Assembly: GCA_029718625.1 (NCBI GenBank)
Contig: CM056391.1
Span: forward strand, 22,792,305 to 22,856,304
DNA from: Synaphobranchus kaupii
Taxonomy: Eukaryota; Chordata; Actinopteri; Anguilliformes; Synaphobranchidae
Length of the DNA: 64,000 nt
Direction: 5' to 3'
Within the stretch, counting starts at the first letter, position 1. Every line of letters starts with the position of its first letter. Below the pieces are notes generated by a model that saw only the letters and a list, made by a program, of their open reading frames with translations, was not told the DNA's origin and did no database searches. The position numbers were made by a program, and so were the translations under genes. This document shows positions 14,801 through 25,428 of this stretch, one piece after another.

Positions 14801-15303
14801 CCGACAAGTAAAATTGCCTGAACATTTACGGGTTAAGATGCATGTATGAGGGGCTGTATGATGTATGATGGCTCATTCAGTTTAGGCACCATGCTGTGGT
14901 GCATAGATGAGCCTCACAGCCTCAGATGGAATTTGGGCCATGCCAGTGCCGATTGTGGCCAGTAGCTCCACAGGGCGACGCTAGCGCCAGTCCAGGGTAT
15001 GGGAGGGTTCACTTTAACGGGGTACACATGCTGGCCGATAAGGACGCTCATAAGACTGCATGTCAAAGCTGCATACGAAAGGTCCTTCCTCCGACGCCGC
15101 TCTGTGTGAGCTTAGCCGTGGTCTGCAACGTGAAAAGAAGCGGCTGTTGGACAGCACGTGTTTTGGAGAAGAACCGTGGGTGTCTCTGGGTGGTTTGCTT
15201 AGGGAACGTGGCAGCGGTTGCACATTCCAGTAGGACATTTCAGATTTGAGTGGGAATTGGACATTCACAGCCCTGGTTTGGGCGGCAAATATATATAAAA
15301 AAG

Positions 15304-15344
<41 letters not shown>

Positions 15345-18300
15345 TATATTTTTAAAAAGGGGCTTATATGCTTGTCTCTATGACCCCGTGTGTATCTGTG
15401 TTCTGTGTGTTCGTCTCTATGACCCTGTGTGTGTCTGTGTTGTGTGTTCGTCTCTATGACCCTGTGTGTGTCTCTGTTCTGTGTGTTTGTCTCTATGACC
15501 CTGTGTGTGTGTGTGTGTGTGTTCTGTGTGTTTGTCACTGTGACCCTGTGTGTTTGTCACTGTGACCCTGTGTGTGTCTTTGTTGTGTGTTTGTCTCTAC
15601 GACCCTGTGTGTGTCTCTGTTCTGTGTATTTGTCTCTATGACCCTGTGTGTGTGTGTTCTGTGTGTTTGTCACTGTGACCCTGTGTGTGTCTTTGTTGTG
15701 TGTTTGTCTCTATGACCCTGTGTGTGTCTCTGTGCTTCTGTATGTTTGCCTCTGCAAGCTCGTGTGCCACTGTCTCTATCTCTGCCCCACTCATCGTCTC
15801 CCTCCTCTCCCGGTAGGTTACGTGGCGGAGCAATTCTTGAACAGCACAGCCACCCAGCTGACATATCACGGGCTGTGCGAGCTGACGTCCAACGTGCAGG
15901 AGGGCGAGCTCTGCGTCTTCTTCAGGAACAACCACTTCAGCACCATGACCAAATTCAAGGTGAACTACATTACTAGAGCCCCACCGTCCAACACTCGCTG
16001 CTTGCTCTGTCTAACAAAATTAACTGCAGTCCATAGATTGCCCAGATTATTCTAAACATGTCTGTTGAGGACTGCTCTGTTTTAGTCGGACATCAAGGAT
16101 TTCTGTAAAATGATAAGTATGATGTTGTGTCTTGAGGCCCTCTGGTGGACACAGAAGGGTTTATAAATGTCTCATACAGTAGCTATGCTACATGTTCAAT
16201 TCTTCATTTTACTTTTTTACATTTTACCCTGGATTACCCCTTGTTGGTGTCTCTTAGGAACCCATGGAACTACCATGATATATTGACCTTATTTTTGAAG
16301 CGATTAATACCATGTACTGTATATATACCATGTTTATGGATTTTACATTATGGGGCTGTACATTAACTTAATTGCTCCTCTATTTCAGCTGTAGGTTTTA
16401 GCAACAGGGAACAGTTTTTGACTGTTTATACTTATATAGCTTGTATACAGGTCTTATAAGATCTCTATTGGTCTCGGCCATAAGTTACCAACTGAATCTT
16501 ACTCGTGTGCATCTAAACACGTCTCATCCCTATATATAAAACATCCCTTTGTACTTCTCTTCCAAGGGTAGTGTTTCTTTGGGCTCCAGACTTGAGTGTT
16601 GTATTTGAATCACAAGTAGCCAATACCCGCTCAGACGCTCCTGTTAAACTCCCAAGGGATACCAATAATGGTAGTGATGGGTTTTCTAATAAATAAACCA
16701 TGTGATTTGTCCTCTATTCGGTTACCCCTTTCCTTTTAAGAGCCAGCCATAAGGAGGTGAGATCTGTGTTTTTCCCCCATCCCAACCCCCACTTCCATGT
16801 CCCATCCTCTCCTCTTGGTTCCATAAACATTAGCACAGGCTTGGGGACAGGTTCTTCCTGTTATCTTTGGCAGGAAGTGCTGAGCCAGCCATTGCACACT
16901 CTGGCTTTGTGAGCTAATCTATGCGGCGAGCACCAGGTTCATGATAAGCACACAACACCCCCCCCCCCCCCCCCCGTTCATCTTCCCAGAACTTGTCCTT
17001 ACTCCGTGTGTCATCATGATGAATGCCCTAAGGCACTGAATCAAAGATAAAGGCCTTTATCCTCTGTAGAGAGCCGGGTATCTAACTGAATGCATTGTCT
17101 ATTGTTCTAGCCTCAACTAAATATTTTTTCTTTTTTGTGCGAAATGATTTGTTTTTAAGCGCTCAACAGCATTTGCAACCATTCCGTATTTTTAACAATT
17201 ACTTAAAGGACCGTCAAACAATGTATATTGTTTTTTTGATGGTGTTACCGCGTACACAGTGTCCGAAAATGTCTGGTACGCCGCACACCCAGGCGGGGAG
17301 TGGACTCCACCCTCCGTGATGCTGCTCTTTTCGAGTGTGTTTGTGACAGGACGTGCTTTTGTCTTGCGGCAGGGCCAGCTGTACCTGCTGGTGACAGACC
17401 AGGGCTTCCTGACGGAGGAGAAGGTCGTGTGGGAGAGCCTGCACAACGTGGACGGAGACGGCAACTTCTGCGACTCCGAGTTCCGCCTGCGCCCGCCCTC
17501 CGACCCCGAGACGGTGTACAGCGGGCAGCAGGACCAGATCGACCAGGTCAGACTCCGGGGCTTTGCATTGGTCAACCGGGCGTCTCCTGGCTCTGTGCGC
17601 CCAAACTGAACCGCAAGAATATTGTGTCAGTTCACAAAAAGATGGTCTAAACCAGGGGTTTTCAAACTTTTCTGATCCAGGGACCGCCGACCAGGCTCAA
17701 AGGCACCCAGGAGTTAAAGTTAAAAGGGTTATATTCTTTTTAAAAAAGGTTGAAATTGAAATATTTCACCAAACCTATACATAGTCATTGCACATCAAGT
17801 CTGGCTAGGGACCACCTACAGAACCTTCAAAGACCCCCTGTTGAAAACCCAGGGACTAAACCAAACTGACTACCCAGCTTATTTGAATACACATGTAAAA
17901 ATATAATGGTAAATGTTTGTATATTTCAGCAAAATGTGTCTACATTTTTCATTCGTTTTTTCCAATGCTGTGTGGCAGTGGATTGAATAATAATATCCTG
18001 AACGTCTATTTTTTTTAAATTCATGTTTTCTGTTTAAATTATTTAGATGAGAAGTGAAACTTGGATGAACCGAGCCTTTACGAAATGGTGTTTACATGGT
18101 GTTTACATGGTGTGCGCTGGACACAAGCAAATTAACACTTACCCCAGGGTTCATTTTCAGATACTTATTGACATTCTGTTTCCAGAGAACTTCAAATGAA
18201 TTTCAAGCTCCAATTATTTCAGGGCCGGGGAGAAAAGCCCTGGGTGCTCTTTAAATCACCGCTATCCAAGCAGTGCAGCCATGTTTTTACTTTTTTTTTT

Positions 18301-20759
18301 ATTGTATTCCTTGTGCATCTTTCTGTAGACACATTTTATTCATAAGTGAAACGCATCTAATTAAACCGAAAATGCAGCGCTGTAAGAAACCCTGAACGTG
18401 TCGACTCCAGTGCCGTTACTCTTCCCGTTCACCTCTGTCCCGGCTTTGACCAGGCGAACGTCCGTTAGAGCCGTGAAAAAAAAGTCTTCAATAATAGATG
18501 CTAAAAGCCTCCCCTACGTATCTCTGGATTACCCCCGTCCTCGCCGTGCTCCTTTCTCTTGATTTACATCCCCGAATGCCTCGCCAGTAGATTAGAGCGA
18601 CGCATCTGACTCCCCCCCTCTCTGGCCAGATTGGCCGTTTAATAATGGATGGTATTTCACTCCCCCTGAGAATGTCATCAGCCCGACAGCATCCCAATAA
18701 TTTCGCTGGCATGTTAGACACGGCCTACCTACCAGGGTCCCGCCTCACCTCCCGGCGGCTTACAGCGCGGTCAAAGCTCTGTCTCTATCGCTGTTCATTT
18801 TGTGCTCCCAGGACGGACACCCTTATCCCAGGGGACGTGCAGCAAAGGACAATCAAGCCAGCCAGACATTAATATTAAAAAACATATAATGATGAGCCCA
18901 CGCAAAATTGAGAAAATGGCTATCCCCTCCTTTTACTGTGCATTGCATGAACCTAGAGATATCTGGGCCTGGTAAACAGTCCTGGGCCCCATTTCCCAAA
19001 AGGATCTTAGAGTCATCTTAGGCCATTTTGTTTTTATATTACTTTCATTGTTTGTTTTTCGTCATTTTTATTTTTTTTTGTTGATTATACAGGTCATTAT
19101 ACAGGTCATTTTTTGCTATGAAAATGAAGGAGGGGCTCCCTAGTAGCTCAGTCAAGTAAAGGCTTTTACCACAAGCACAGGCTGAGCCCTGTAGCCTAGA
19201 CATTGTTGGTTTGAGGAGTGAGCACAGTGACAGGATACAATTGCCAGGGTATTGCGTATCCATCGAAGCATACGCAAGAGGCGCGCTTCAGTTGTGAGGG
19301 CTGCAACTACCGACTCCGGACTGGGGAGGTATAACGGGGGAGATAACGTAACGCTGTGGCTCGTCCTCCTTCCCGTGCACAGGACTACCTAATGGCCCTG
19401 TCGCTTCAGCAAGAGCAGCAGGGCCTCGACCTGAACTGGGAGCAGATCCCAGAGGGAATCAGCGACCTGGAGCTGGCCAAGAAACTCCAGGAGGAGGAGG
19501 ACCGACGGGCCTCGCAGTTCTACCAGGAGCAGGAGCAGGCAGCTGCAGCACAAGCACAGGTGTGTGAGCGAGCGGGAGTCCAGGCGGAGGGGCCGGATTA
19601 CACTATCAATTTGTAGTCGGCAGCGCATTTCTGATTTATCTGATTTATGGCGTTTAGCGACAACGACCTGCCGGATCGCGTCGTTTCTCAGAAAACTGAA
19701 ATCATGAGTCACGGTCCTCGTCTGCCTCGAATGATTCTCGTAAAGAGATAAACCTCGGGAAAGCGTACGGTTGGACCATCTGCTTTGCTCAATCCCTCAA
19801 CATCCCGGCTTTTATTTTATGGAGTGCTCTTAAGAACGCCGAGTGTTTCATGGAGCACGTTTTATTCGTAAAAGAAAAACTCGTGTTGTAATGGATATAA
19901 TTAGCAGTGATGCTATAGAAGCAGAAATTAAATCATTGGAGAGATGGTGATAGAATCAATTATACGTGATAATTCAGGCAGAGAGATACTGTATGAATGG
20001 AGCACTGTCTAATTGGTGTGTGTTTAGCATATCCCATTACTTTACCGGTGTGTAATTTTCCAAAATGTATTTACTTTTTTACAGACGGCATGACATTTTT
20101 AAAACTCAGATTCGATAAAGGATTCTTCCGCTCTGCCCCCTTCAAGCAGTACAGTGCGTGCGGGAAGATTGTGAGATTTCAGAAGCGGGCTGACGGGCAG
20201 ACCTAGCATAAGCTGTCAAACACTGAATCACAAAATAGCCTAATTGATTTTGCCGACAGAAGAAATTCCTTCTGTGATATAAAGATGAAGAGGATAGAGA
20301 TATAAAGAGTTTCTGTCCTGACTAAGATATTCTATCTACTGACCAGGAAATGTTGGCTATTCCTGGCAAACTGCCATTTTAGGATAGTTACACCACTGCC
20401 CTTTAGCATCTACTTTACCTCAGATTGTAGAGAGTGGTAAATATCAGGCCAATATGTAGAATATTTTTTGTATAATACCACCCAAAAACTGATCCTTTTT
20501 AGGGCTGGCCATCTAGAAAAGGGCAGCATTGACAGTTGTGAGTGAATAACGGACACTGCGTTCTACTCGTCTTTCTCCACTGGGGAAGCAGGGACAGCAG
20601 CAGCCAGCAGAGGGCGACCCAGAGGCAGGAGTGGCGGCAGCAGCAGCAGCAACACCCGGGGCAGCCGGCGCTACGCCCAGTCCAGGGAAACAGCCCAGCG
20701 CCGGCGAGCGCAAACAGAAGAAGGAGGTTAAGGACAAAGACAAGTGTGTTCTGTTGTAA
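5790..20759 (+). CDS. mindy2: mindy2 (fam63b), C-terminal seven coding exons; K48-specific deubiquitinase
   Basis: Seven exons (5790-5854, 12855-13013, 13345-13447, 15817-15959, 17373-17546, 19383-19559, 20592-20759) join in one consistent frame to give about 330 C-terminal residues. They read as MINDY2/FAM63B, with blocks such as DAKPKEIS, RVFEYTPECIVFDLLDIPLY, GNCSYNQLVEKI and RNNHFSTMTK. The MINDY family are cysteine proteases that trim K48-linked ubiquitin chains. By family knowledge RNNHFSTM holds the catalytic His (codon near 15933), while the catalytic Cys and oxyanion Gln lie in an upstream exon outside the window. Exon 6 carries two MIU-like ubiquitin-binding helices (DYLMALSLQ and LELAKKLQEEED). 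The last exon is Ala/Gln/Lys-rich and ends CVLL-stop, a CaaX-type prenylation signal. MINDY2 is preferred over the paralogue MINDY1 because sltm and rnf111 follow. Identity is from recall, not a search. Confidence 0.93.
8470..8960. repeat. fish-type interspersed repeat, class uncertain
   Basis: The phrases GTCAATGGCAGC, GGTGACGTCACAGTGGCT and TTTTATACAGTCTATGGTTT are familiar from abundant dispersed fish repeats. Boundaries and class are not resolved. Confidence 0.35.
10862..11075. mobile_element. short hAT-like element, family A copy 1
   Basis: CAGTGGTCCTCAATCCTGGT ... CCAGGACCAGGATTGAGTAC. The ends are inverted. The interior (GTTACTCAGCA, ACCAGCAGA) is shared with the copy at 31995-32220. 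Confidence 0.65.
11621..11639 (+). repeat. C19 homopolymer
   Basis: A run of C in the mindy2 intron. The length is likely uncertain in the assembly. Confidence 0.8.
11770..11801. repeat. (CA)n microsatellite
   Basis: About 16 AC units followed by CTCGCTCACTCACTCTCTCG. Confidence 0.9.
11956..12310. repeat. 28-bp minisatellite, about 12 copies
   Basis: The unit is GGCAGATCTCATTCTGTGGG plus GTACTCAG. The first copies (GCACTGGG variant) and the last copies (CAGAGCAG variant) diverge while the middle copies are nearly identical. It is in a mindy2 intron and not coding, though open in all three plus frames. Confidence 0.9.
12855..13013 (+). CDS. mindy2: mindy2 exon, MINDY domain core
   Basis: The acceptor is TTCTAG and the donor is GTCGGT. 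It is 53 whole codons, beginning NMSDAMAVLHKLQTGLDVNV and ending HGWLVDPQ. It is almost identical to what I recall of vertebrate MINDY2. Confidence 0.93.
13345..13447 (+). CDS. mindy2: mindy2 exon, MINDY domain
   Basis: The acceptor is CTTCCCAG and the donor is GTGGGC after the first base of a Gly codon. It encodes MVDIVRAVGNCSYNQLVEKI and then a charged stretch to ELAGE(G). Confidence 0.9.
13619..13830. mobile_element. degenerate hAT-like short element
   Basis: CAGGGCTGCACAGTTCCGGC at the left resembles common fish short-element ends. A degenerate inverted counterpart (CCTCCAGAACCAGAGCTGAG) lies near 13795-13815. Low certainty. Confidence 0.35.
15304..15352. repeat. (AT)n microsatellite
   Basis: An AT run of about 20 units with one C interruption. 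Confidence 0.9.
15366..15765 (+). repeat. GT-rich minisatellite, about 38-bp unit
   Basis: Repeats of TGTTTGTCTCTATGACCCTG plus a variable TGTGTGTCTNTGTTCTGTG part. It ends about 50 bases before the acceptor of the mindy2 exon at 15817 and is T-rich, so it could act as part of a polypyrimidine tract. Confidence 0.85.
15817..15959 (+). CDS. mindy2: mindy2 exon with the presumed catalytic histidine
   Basis: The acceptor is CCCGGTAG, directly after a GT-rich minisatellite, and the donor is GTGAAC. It completes the split Gly codon and encodes YVAEQFLNSTATQLTYHG... and CVFFRNNHFSTMTKFK. The His in NNHF (about 15933-15935) corresponds to the active-site His described for MINDY1. Confidence 0.93.
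16958..16975 (+). repeat. C18 homopolymer
   Basis: A run of C between AACA and GTTC in the mindy2 intron. Confidence 0.8.
17373..17546 (+). CDS. mindy2: mindy2 exon, end of MINDY domain
   Basis: The acceptor is TTGCGGCAG and the donor is GTCAGA. It is 58 whole codons, GQLYLLVTDQGFLTEEKVVW through DSEFRLRPPSDPETVY to QQDQIDQ. It is strongly conserved and uses mostly G/C-ending codons. Confidence 0.93.
17653..17853. mobile_element. short hAT-like element, family B
   Basis: The ends CAGGGGTTTTCAAAC and TTGAAAACCCAGG are inverted. The flanking 8-mers GTCTAAAC and GACTAAAC match at 7 of 8. It is non-autonomous and in the mindy2 intron after exon 17373-17546. Confidence 0.6.
19132..19320 (+). repeat. 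tRNA-derived SINE-like repeat
   Basis: GGGGCTCCCTAGTAGCTCAG carries a box A-like TAGCTCAGT, and TGTTGGTTTGAGG about 60 bases later is box B-like. A tRNA-unrelated body with CAATTGCC follows. The layout resembles fish tRNA-derived SINEs. It ends about 60 bases before the mindy2 exon at 19383. Confidence 0.45.
19383..19559 (+). CDS. mindy2: mindy2 exon with tandem MIU-like ubiquitin-binding helices
   Basis: The acceptor is GTGCACAG and the donor is GTGTGT. It is 59 codons. DYLMALSLQQEQQ and DLELAKKLQEEEDRRA fit the MIU (inverted UIM) pattern known to bind ubiquitin chains in MINDY1/2. An Ala/Gln-rich tail follows. Confidence 0.92.
20592..20759 (+). CDS. mindy2: mindy2 last coding exon with C-terminal CaaX box
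   Basis: The acceptor GAAGCAG at 20591 keeps phase 0. The exon encodes a low-complexity GQQQ/Ala-rich linker, a lysine-rich stretch (KQKKEVKDKDK) and the terminal CVLL before TAA at 20757-20759. The basic stretch plus CaaX suggests prenylation and membrane targeting. A final Leu usually favours geranylgeranylation. Confidence 0.88.
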   Translation, partial: GQQQPAEGDPEAGVAAAAAATPGAAGATPSPGKQPSAGERKQKKEVKDKDKCVLL

Positions 20760-21365
20760 CAGAAGGGGGACGGGGGAGGGACGACATTTATTTTATGTTC
20801 ACCTGACACCCAACGCACAGCCCCCCTTGGAAGAGAGGACGATGAAACGAGGCGAGACTGGAGAGAAAGAGAGAGAGAGAGAGAAAGAGAACGAAAGAGA
20901 GTGAGAAACACGCCACCTGTGCCTGATGCCTCCCACGCGTCTTCTTCTTCCCCTTGGTTTTTTAACAAGGAGACAAGAAAGGTGGCTCCTATAACCACTA
21001 CAACATCTTTGATACAGCTGGCCAAACTTTGCTATGTCGCACACTGCACTATATTTATGATGGAGGGTCTTGTGCGTAGGGGTTATTAATATATTTATAA
21101 CAAAACAAACAAAAAAAACAAAAAACAAAAGAAGCTTACTTAAAGTAAATAGTGTAAAATTGCACATTCTCATCACCACATGGTTTTCTAAAGACAGCCA
21201 TCTTCATTTTTATTTTACTAAGTTAATAAGCTATTTTATATGAAATTATACAGTACATGTATTTAGAAGCACCCATATGGATTATTATTAATTCCTCTTT
21301 GGTTGTTTGTTTTTATTATTTTTTTTAATCTGTCTAGTATTTAAAATAAACATTAACTCTGTCCT
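20760..21365 (+). other. mindy2: mindy2 3' UTR candidate with AATAAA
   Basis: The sequence after the TAA is non-coding. It holds a GA-rich stretch (20861-20902), an A-rich stretch near 21100 and a canonical AATAAA at 21345-21350. Cleavage would fall about 15-25 bases later. A longer 3' UTR cannot be excluded. Confidence 0.5.
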
Positions 21366-21823
21366 GAGGACTTGCTTGCCACAAAGGTTTGTTTGTGGCA
21401 AAACAGACAGGTCATTTGAATAAGGACAGATGTGGGTTGCTTGATAGTGCTAGTGAATGAGATAGGTAATACCCTGGCATTGTCTTAAGAGTGATTTCAT
21501 GTCTCAAGTGGCTGAAGTCTTGCTTGTGTTGACCTGTTTTTGTTAAAAAGAGACTGTTTACAAGTTTCTACATTGTAAAGGTTTGGTGTGCTTTACCAAT
21601 GGGAAATTATCTGAAGATCCCTCACTATTAATCTTTGCTGTAGAGTGTCCGTATCCTCCATCCTCGGACTCTGCTCCGTTATCACAGCCGGCAGTGTCAT
21701 CTTTGGTGACTCGGTAATCACAGAGATTGACTGAACCAGGTTTGCCTTACTTGGACACATGCCCCACTTTAATTAACCATTTGGCATTCTATTATTTCTG
21801 TATCTGTGTTATGTGTGTGTGCT

Positions 21824-21963
<140 letters not shown>

Positions 21964-24900
21964 TATGCCATTTCTTATAAACAAGGCTGTTTTAGAAGAG
22001 CCAGTCAGATCTGGACTGATTGCTTTAAGCTCAAAAACATAAGAATATGGCCTCGCAGCACTTAATGGTAGAGGAACAGTGCAGTGATGATGATTTAGTA
22101 GTCACCTGTTAGCACCCTGGCCAATCAGGGACAGGCAGTTAAGCCTGAGAGGACTGTTTCCCATGCCTCATCACTTGTGCATTGCGCTTGAGAGCCTTAG
22201 GATGGTATTCACTGACTGACCACAGGCCAGCAAGTGAATGAAACCATTGTGAAGGCCATCTGCCCAACTCTACTTCCTCTGGTGCAATTATTTTGACAAC
22301 AAAATGCCCCCCTCCATTCCTTGCACTTTCAAAAGAAAGCAGGGAATTCAATGGCTAATAATGCCCGTTTGTACACCTGACTCAAGAAAATCAATTTTCA
22401 TTATCTTTGGCGTGACCTCTATCAGGTTAAATTGGCTTTGAAGGTTTGTGCTTTTGCTGTAATTTAATTTCCGTAAAGTGTCCCGGCATTTCACTGTAAC
22501 AAAAAGAAGCTAGCACGTAGTAGCATGCAACATCTTCAATGGTACTGCCTCTTACTGAGCAACTAATATGTCTCCTTATCTATACATTCCAAGTGACTGC
22601 CTTGACTGAATCTTTTAGTGGATCAATCCTCGAGACACATTCAGATGTAAGGGAGTTCACGTGTGCATTACCTGAGGAGATTTATGTTCTCTTATTTCAC
22701 CTATCTGTTCCTACCCAGTTCCCCTGAGGCCTAACGTACGCTGTATATAAAATTAAGCCTTACAACACTACAGGATGTTTTTTAAGGACAAGGTAGACAC
22801 ATTATCAGACTGAGACAATCTGTAGAATTTAACATAGACACGTTAGACATATTCTCAGGCCTTTTCAGAAGGGACGTAGCCTTGAGTGTCTTTTGCAAGC
22901 CGTTTTGTGTGTGATAGCTGCTTTGACAACAGTATTAGTATATCTGTATATATTGTTATATTCCTTAGTTTCACCCTGAAGTGATGGCATTGTAAACACA
23001 TAGAGCAACGGTTAAAAAGAAAAAAATCTCCCTCTACATAAGGTTGGAAGGAGCTAACATTTTACATACAGTAGATTGTGCATGTACTGTATGTAGGAAA
23101 ATGCAGAAGGCTGTTATACTCAATACCATTAATATTCATCAATTATTTTAAGCCATACTTTCATTTTTTTATCTTATAATCTTACCAAGGACACGCGTTT
23201 TAGAATTACCTGAAAGCATTTGTGGTCGATTATGGATTATAGCCTTGTTAAACTGCTGCATCATTTTTTCCCTCCTGTAAAATAGCTTCCGAGCTTGAAA
23301 CGACACTATGGAAATATACCCTGAAACAAACAGGTGGTAGAATTCTTCCCTCAAGTCAATGCATACATTGTTTTCCAGTGTAGAACGTTTTACAATGTTG
23401 GTGTGCCTAAATCAATGGGCATCGCACCAATTCTTTTTTTTTTTTTGGACAGGATATTTTCTAATTTATTTCAGATTACTGTTGGCGTTTTCATGTTGTC
23501 ACGTAAACACTGAGTACAGGACGGCGCTTTTACAGAACATCTGATGCTTGTATGCAGAGGTGTTCTCTGCTCAAAATATATTGTCCAAAAAGGGTTGTTA
23601 AAGGGTCACTACAGTAATTATGAAGGATGAAGTCTCCCGATTGGGATCTCATTGATAAGCGCAAAAGCACTGGTTATGCATCGAGACATACTGGCTCATG
23701 CTTGACAGTCCATGTTTTTCAGATGCTGTACATTTACGGTAGCTCACCATTGATAGCCAACTGAATCTTCGCTGAATACATTGCGTTGTAATGATTCATG
23801 GTCACCTGTTCTAATCTAAATAGATCAGTCAGTGAGGTTTGAGGCAATTCTTGTGAAATGGCATCTTTCACTGCAAAGATGGTCCTAGAAAATTTAGTGC
23901 TTCTAATTGGTTTTGCACTGTTATATGGATATGCACTAGAAGAAGAAATACCTCATTTTATACAAAATCAGATCAACATTCTAGAGGTCTTCTTGGGTAC
24001 CCTGAAAGGACAAAAGCACATAGCTAGAAGCAGGGGTCATAAGAGGTGCACACCTAGAGTGCTCATGGGAAATGCCTTCACTTTTCCCATGGATAAAAAT
24101 GGAATTTCTACAGTTGAAGGATTAGAGTAATTTTCAGTGGAAATGCCTGCACATAAATACTCGTATAAACAGGCATTCTTTAAAGCTTTTGAGACGACCC
24201 ACAGGAGAGGTGTGCCCCAGTTAAACCACTTAAGCTTACACCTGGTTTTTTAACGCGAAGACTATCTAGTACCCCTTTTTAACATCTTTCATGTTAGAAG
24301 CTAAGATGGGAAGTGTCACAGCAATCTAACATTTTAAATGTCTGAGGTTTGTTGTCTCAATTTGTTGAGTGCATTTTCTATACAATTTCCCAATGATACT
24401 TTTTGTTGCCATTTTATGTGACGCATGCATATTCAGCGCTGAATGTAACACGGGGAATAAGTACTTGTCAACCCATGACTATCTTCCAACCTTTGTATGC
24501 CAGTGTGCTCACAAAGCAATGTTTAAACTACTGATGAAAGGCCATCAAACCTGGGAAGCTCTGGAGATATAAAGGTCATTACTTCAAAGGGTTCAAATTT
24601 CTACCTATGTACATGCGACCAAAAAAATATATGTAGCCTTCATTAGTTTCACAGAAAATGTCAATGCCAGTCGTTCTTCAGATTTATTTTTTTCCACTTG
24701 CATTTTAAGTTTATGAAATGCCTTAGACGTGGGACATTTAGCCCGATAACATTAAAATACATACTTAAAAAAAAAAAAAAAGTGTTTGTTTTCCTTGTTC
24801 ATACATTGCTTTTTATTACTAAAACTGTATTTCTTTTTACTCATTTCAGTTTAGTACCATTCAATGAGGAATGGACGGAGACGGAACAAGATGTATAATT

Positions 24901-25272
24901 TAATATCAACAACTTTCAAAAGCACCGTAAGAGGAGCGTGATGAAATGACAAGTCTTCAAAGAATGCCTCGTAATACAGCCACTATACATACAGGAGTAC
25001 TTCCTCCAGGGGTAGGAAAGCAGTTTTGAAACGACATATGAAAACTTGTTACAAATAACTAAAGCTGTACAATTCTTTCTTGAATGGAAGTTATAGCACG
25101 CATGTGCACGGATCCGTTTTATTGTCTTCACAGCAGGAACTGTTAGGAAAAACCTACACACAGTTTACACGCATCTATACAAAACAAAATGGTTTTTTTA
25201 CACCAACTGTTCTGCCATTTTTAGGCTGTCTAAAACACTCAAAATTAAAAAAAGGAAATATAAAAAAAATCT

Positions 25273-25278
25273 TTTATT
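25273..25278 (-). other. sltm: sltm polyadenylation signal candidate
   Basis: AATAAA on the minus strand about 45 bases after the stop, followed by A/T-rich sequence. It implies a very short 3' UTR. Other TTTATT matches occur further left, so a longer isoform is possible. Confidence 0.4.
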
Positions 25279-25322
25279 TTTTTTTCACGTTTTGCAAACA
25301 GTTTGGACACCTGGCGTGGCCA

Positions 25323-25428
25323 CTAGAACCTCCTTGGGGCCCCTTTGAAGGGCTTGAAACCTCCACTCCCTCCAGAGAGGGAACTGTTGGTGATCTGCAC
25401 AATTCGGTTCATCCCTGACGAGGAATGG
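25323..25428 (-). CDS. sltm: sltm exon 20, C-terminus
   Basis: Acceptor TTTGCAG. It encodes (S)[18 protein letters not shown], then [16 protein letters not shown] and TAG. It is the same FKPFKG(G/A)P(P)RRF end as human SLTM. Confidence 0.96.

Noticed and set aside
15014..15538. THTHR/IETNTQ repeat frame on the minus strand
   Set aside because: It is translation of the GT-rich minisatellite and AT run.
15366..15765. CRISPR-like array
   Set aside because: The direct repeats have no unique spacers. The period and composition are those of a GT-rich minisatellite in a vertebrate genome.
20513..21025. 170-codon minus frame and 120-codon plus frame at the mindy2 3' end
   Set aside because: They overlap the last mindy2 exon and a GA-rich 3' UTR. 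The composition is low complexity with no family resemblance.
23858..24130. 90-codon frame starting MASFTAKMVLENLVLLIG
   Set aside because: It has a hydrophobic start reminiscent of a signal peptide, but no recognisable family, no splice partners, and lies in AT-rich intergenic sequence. It could be chance.
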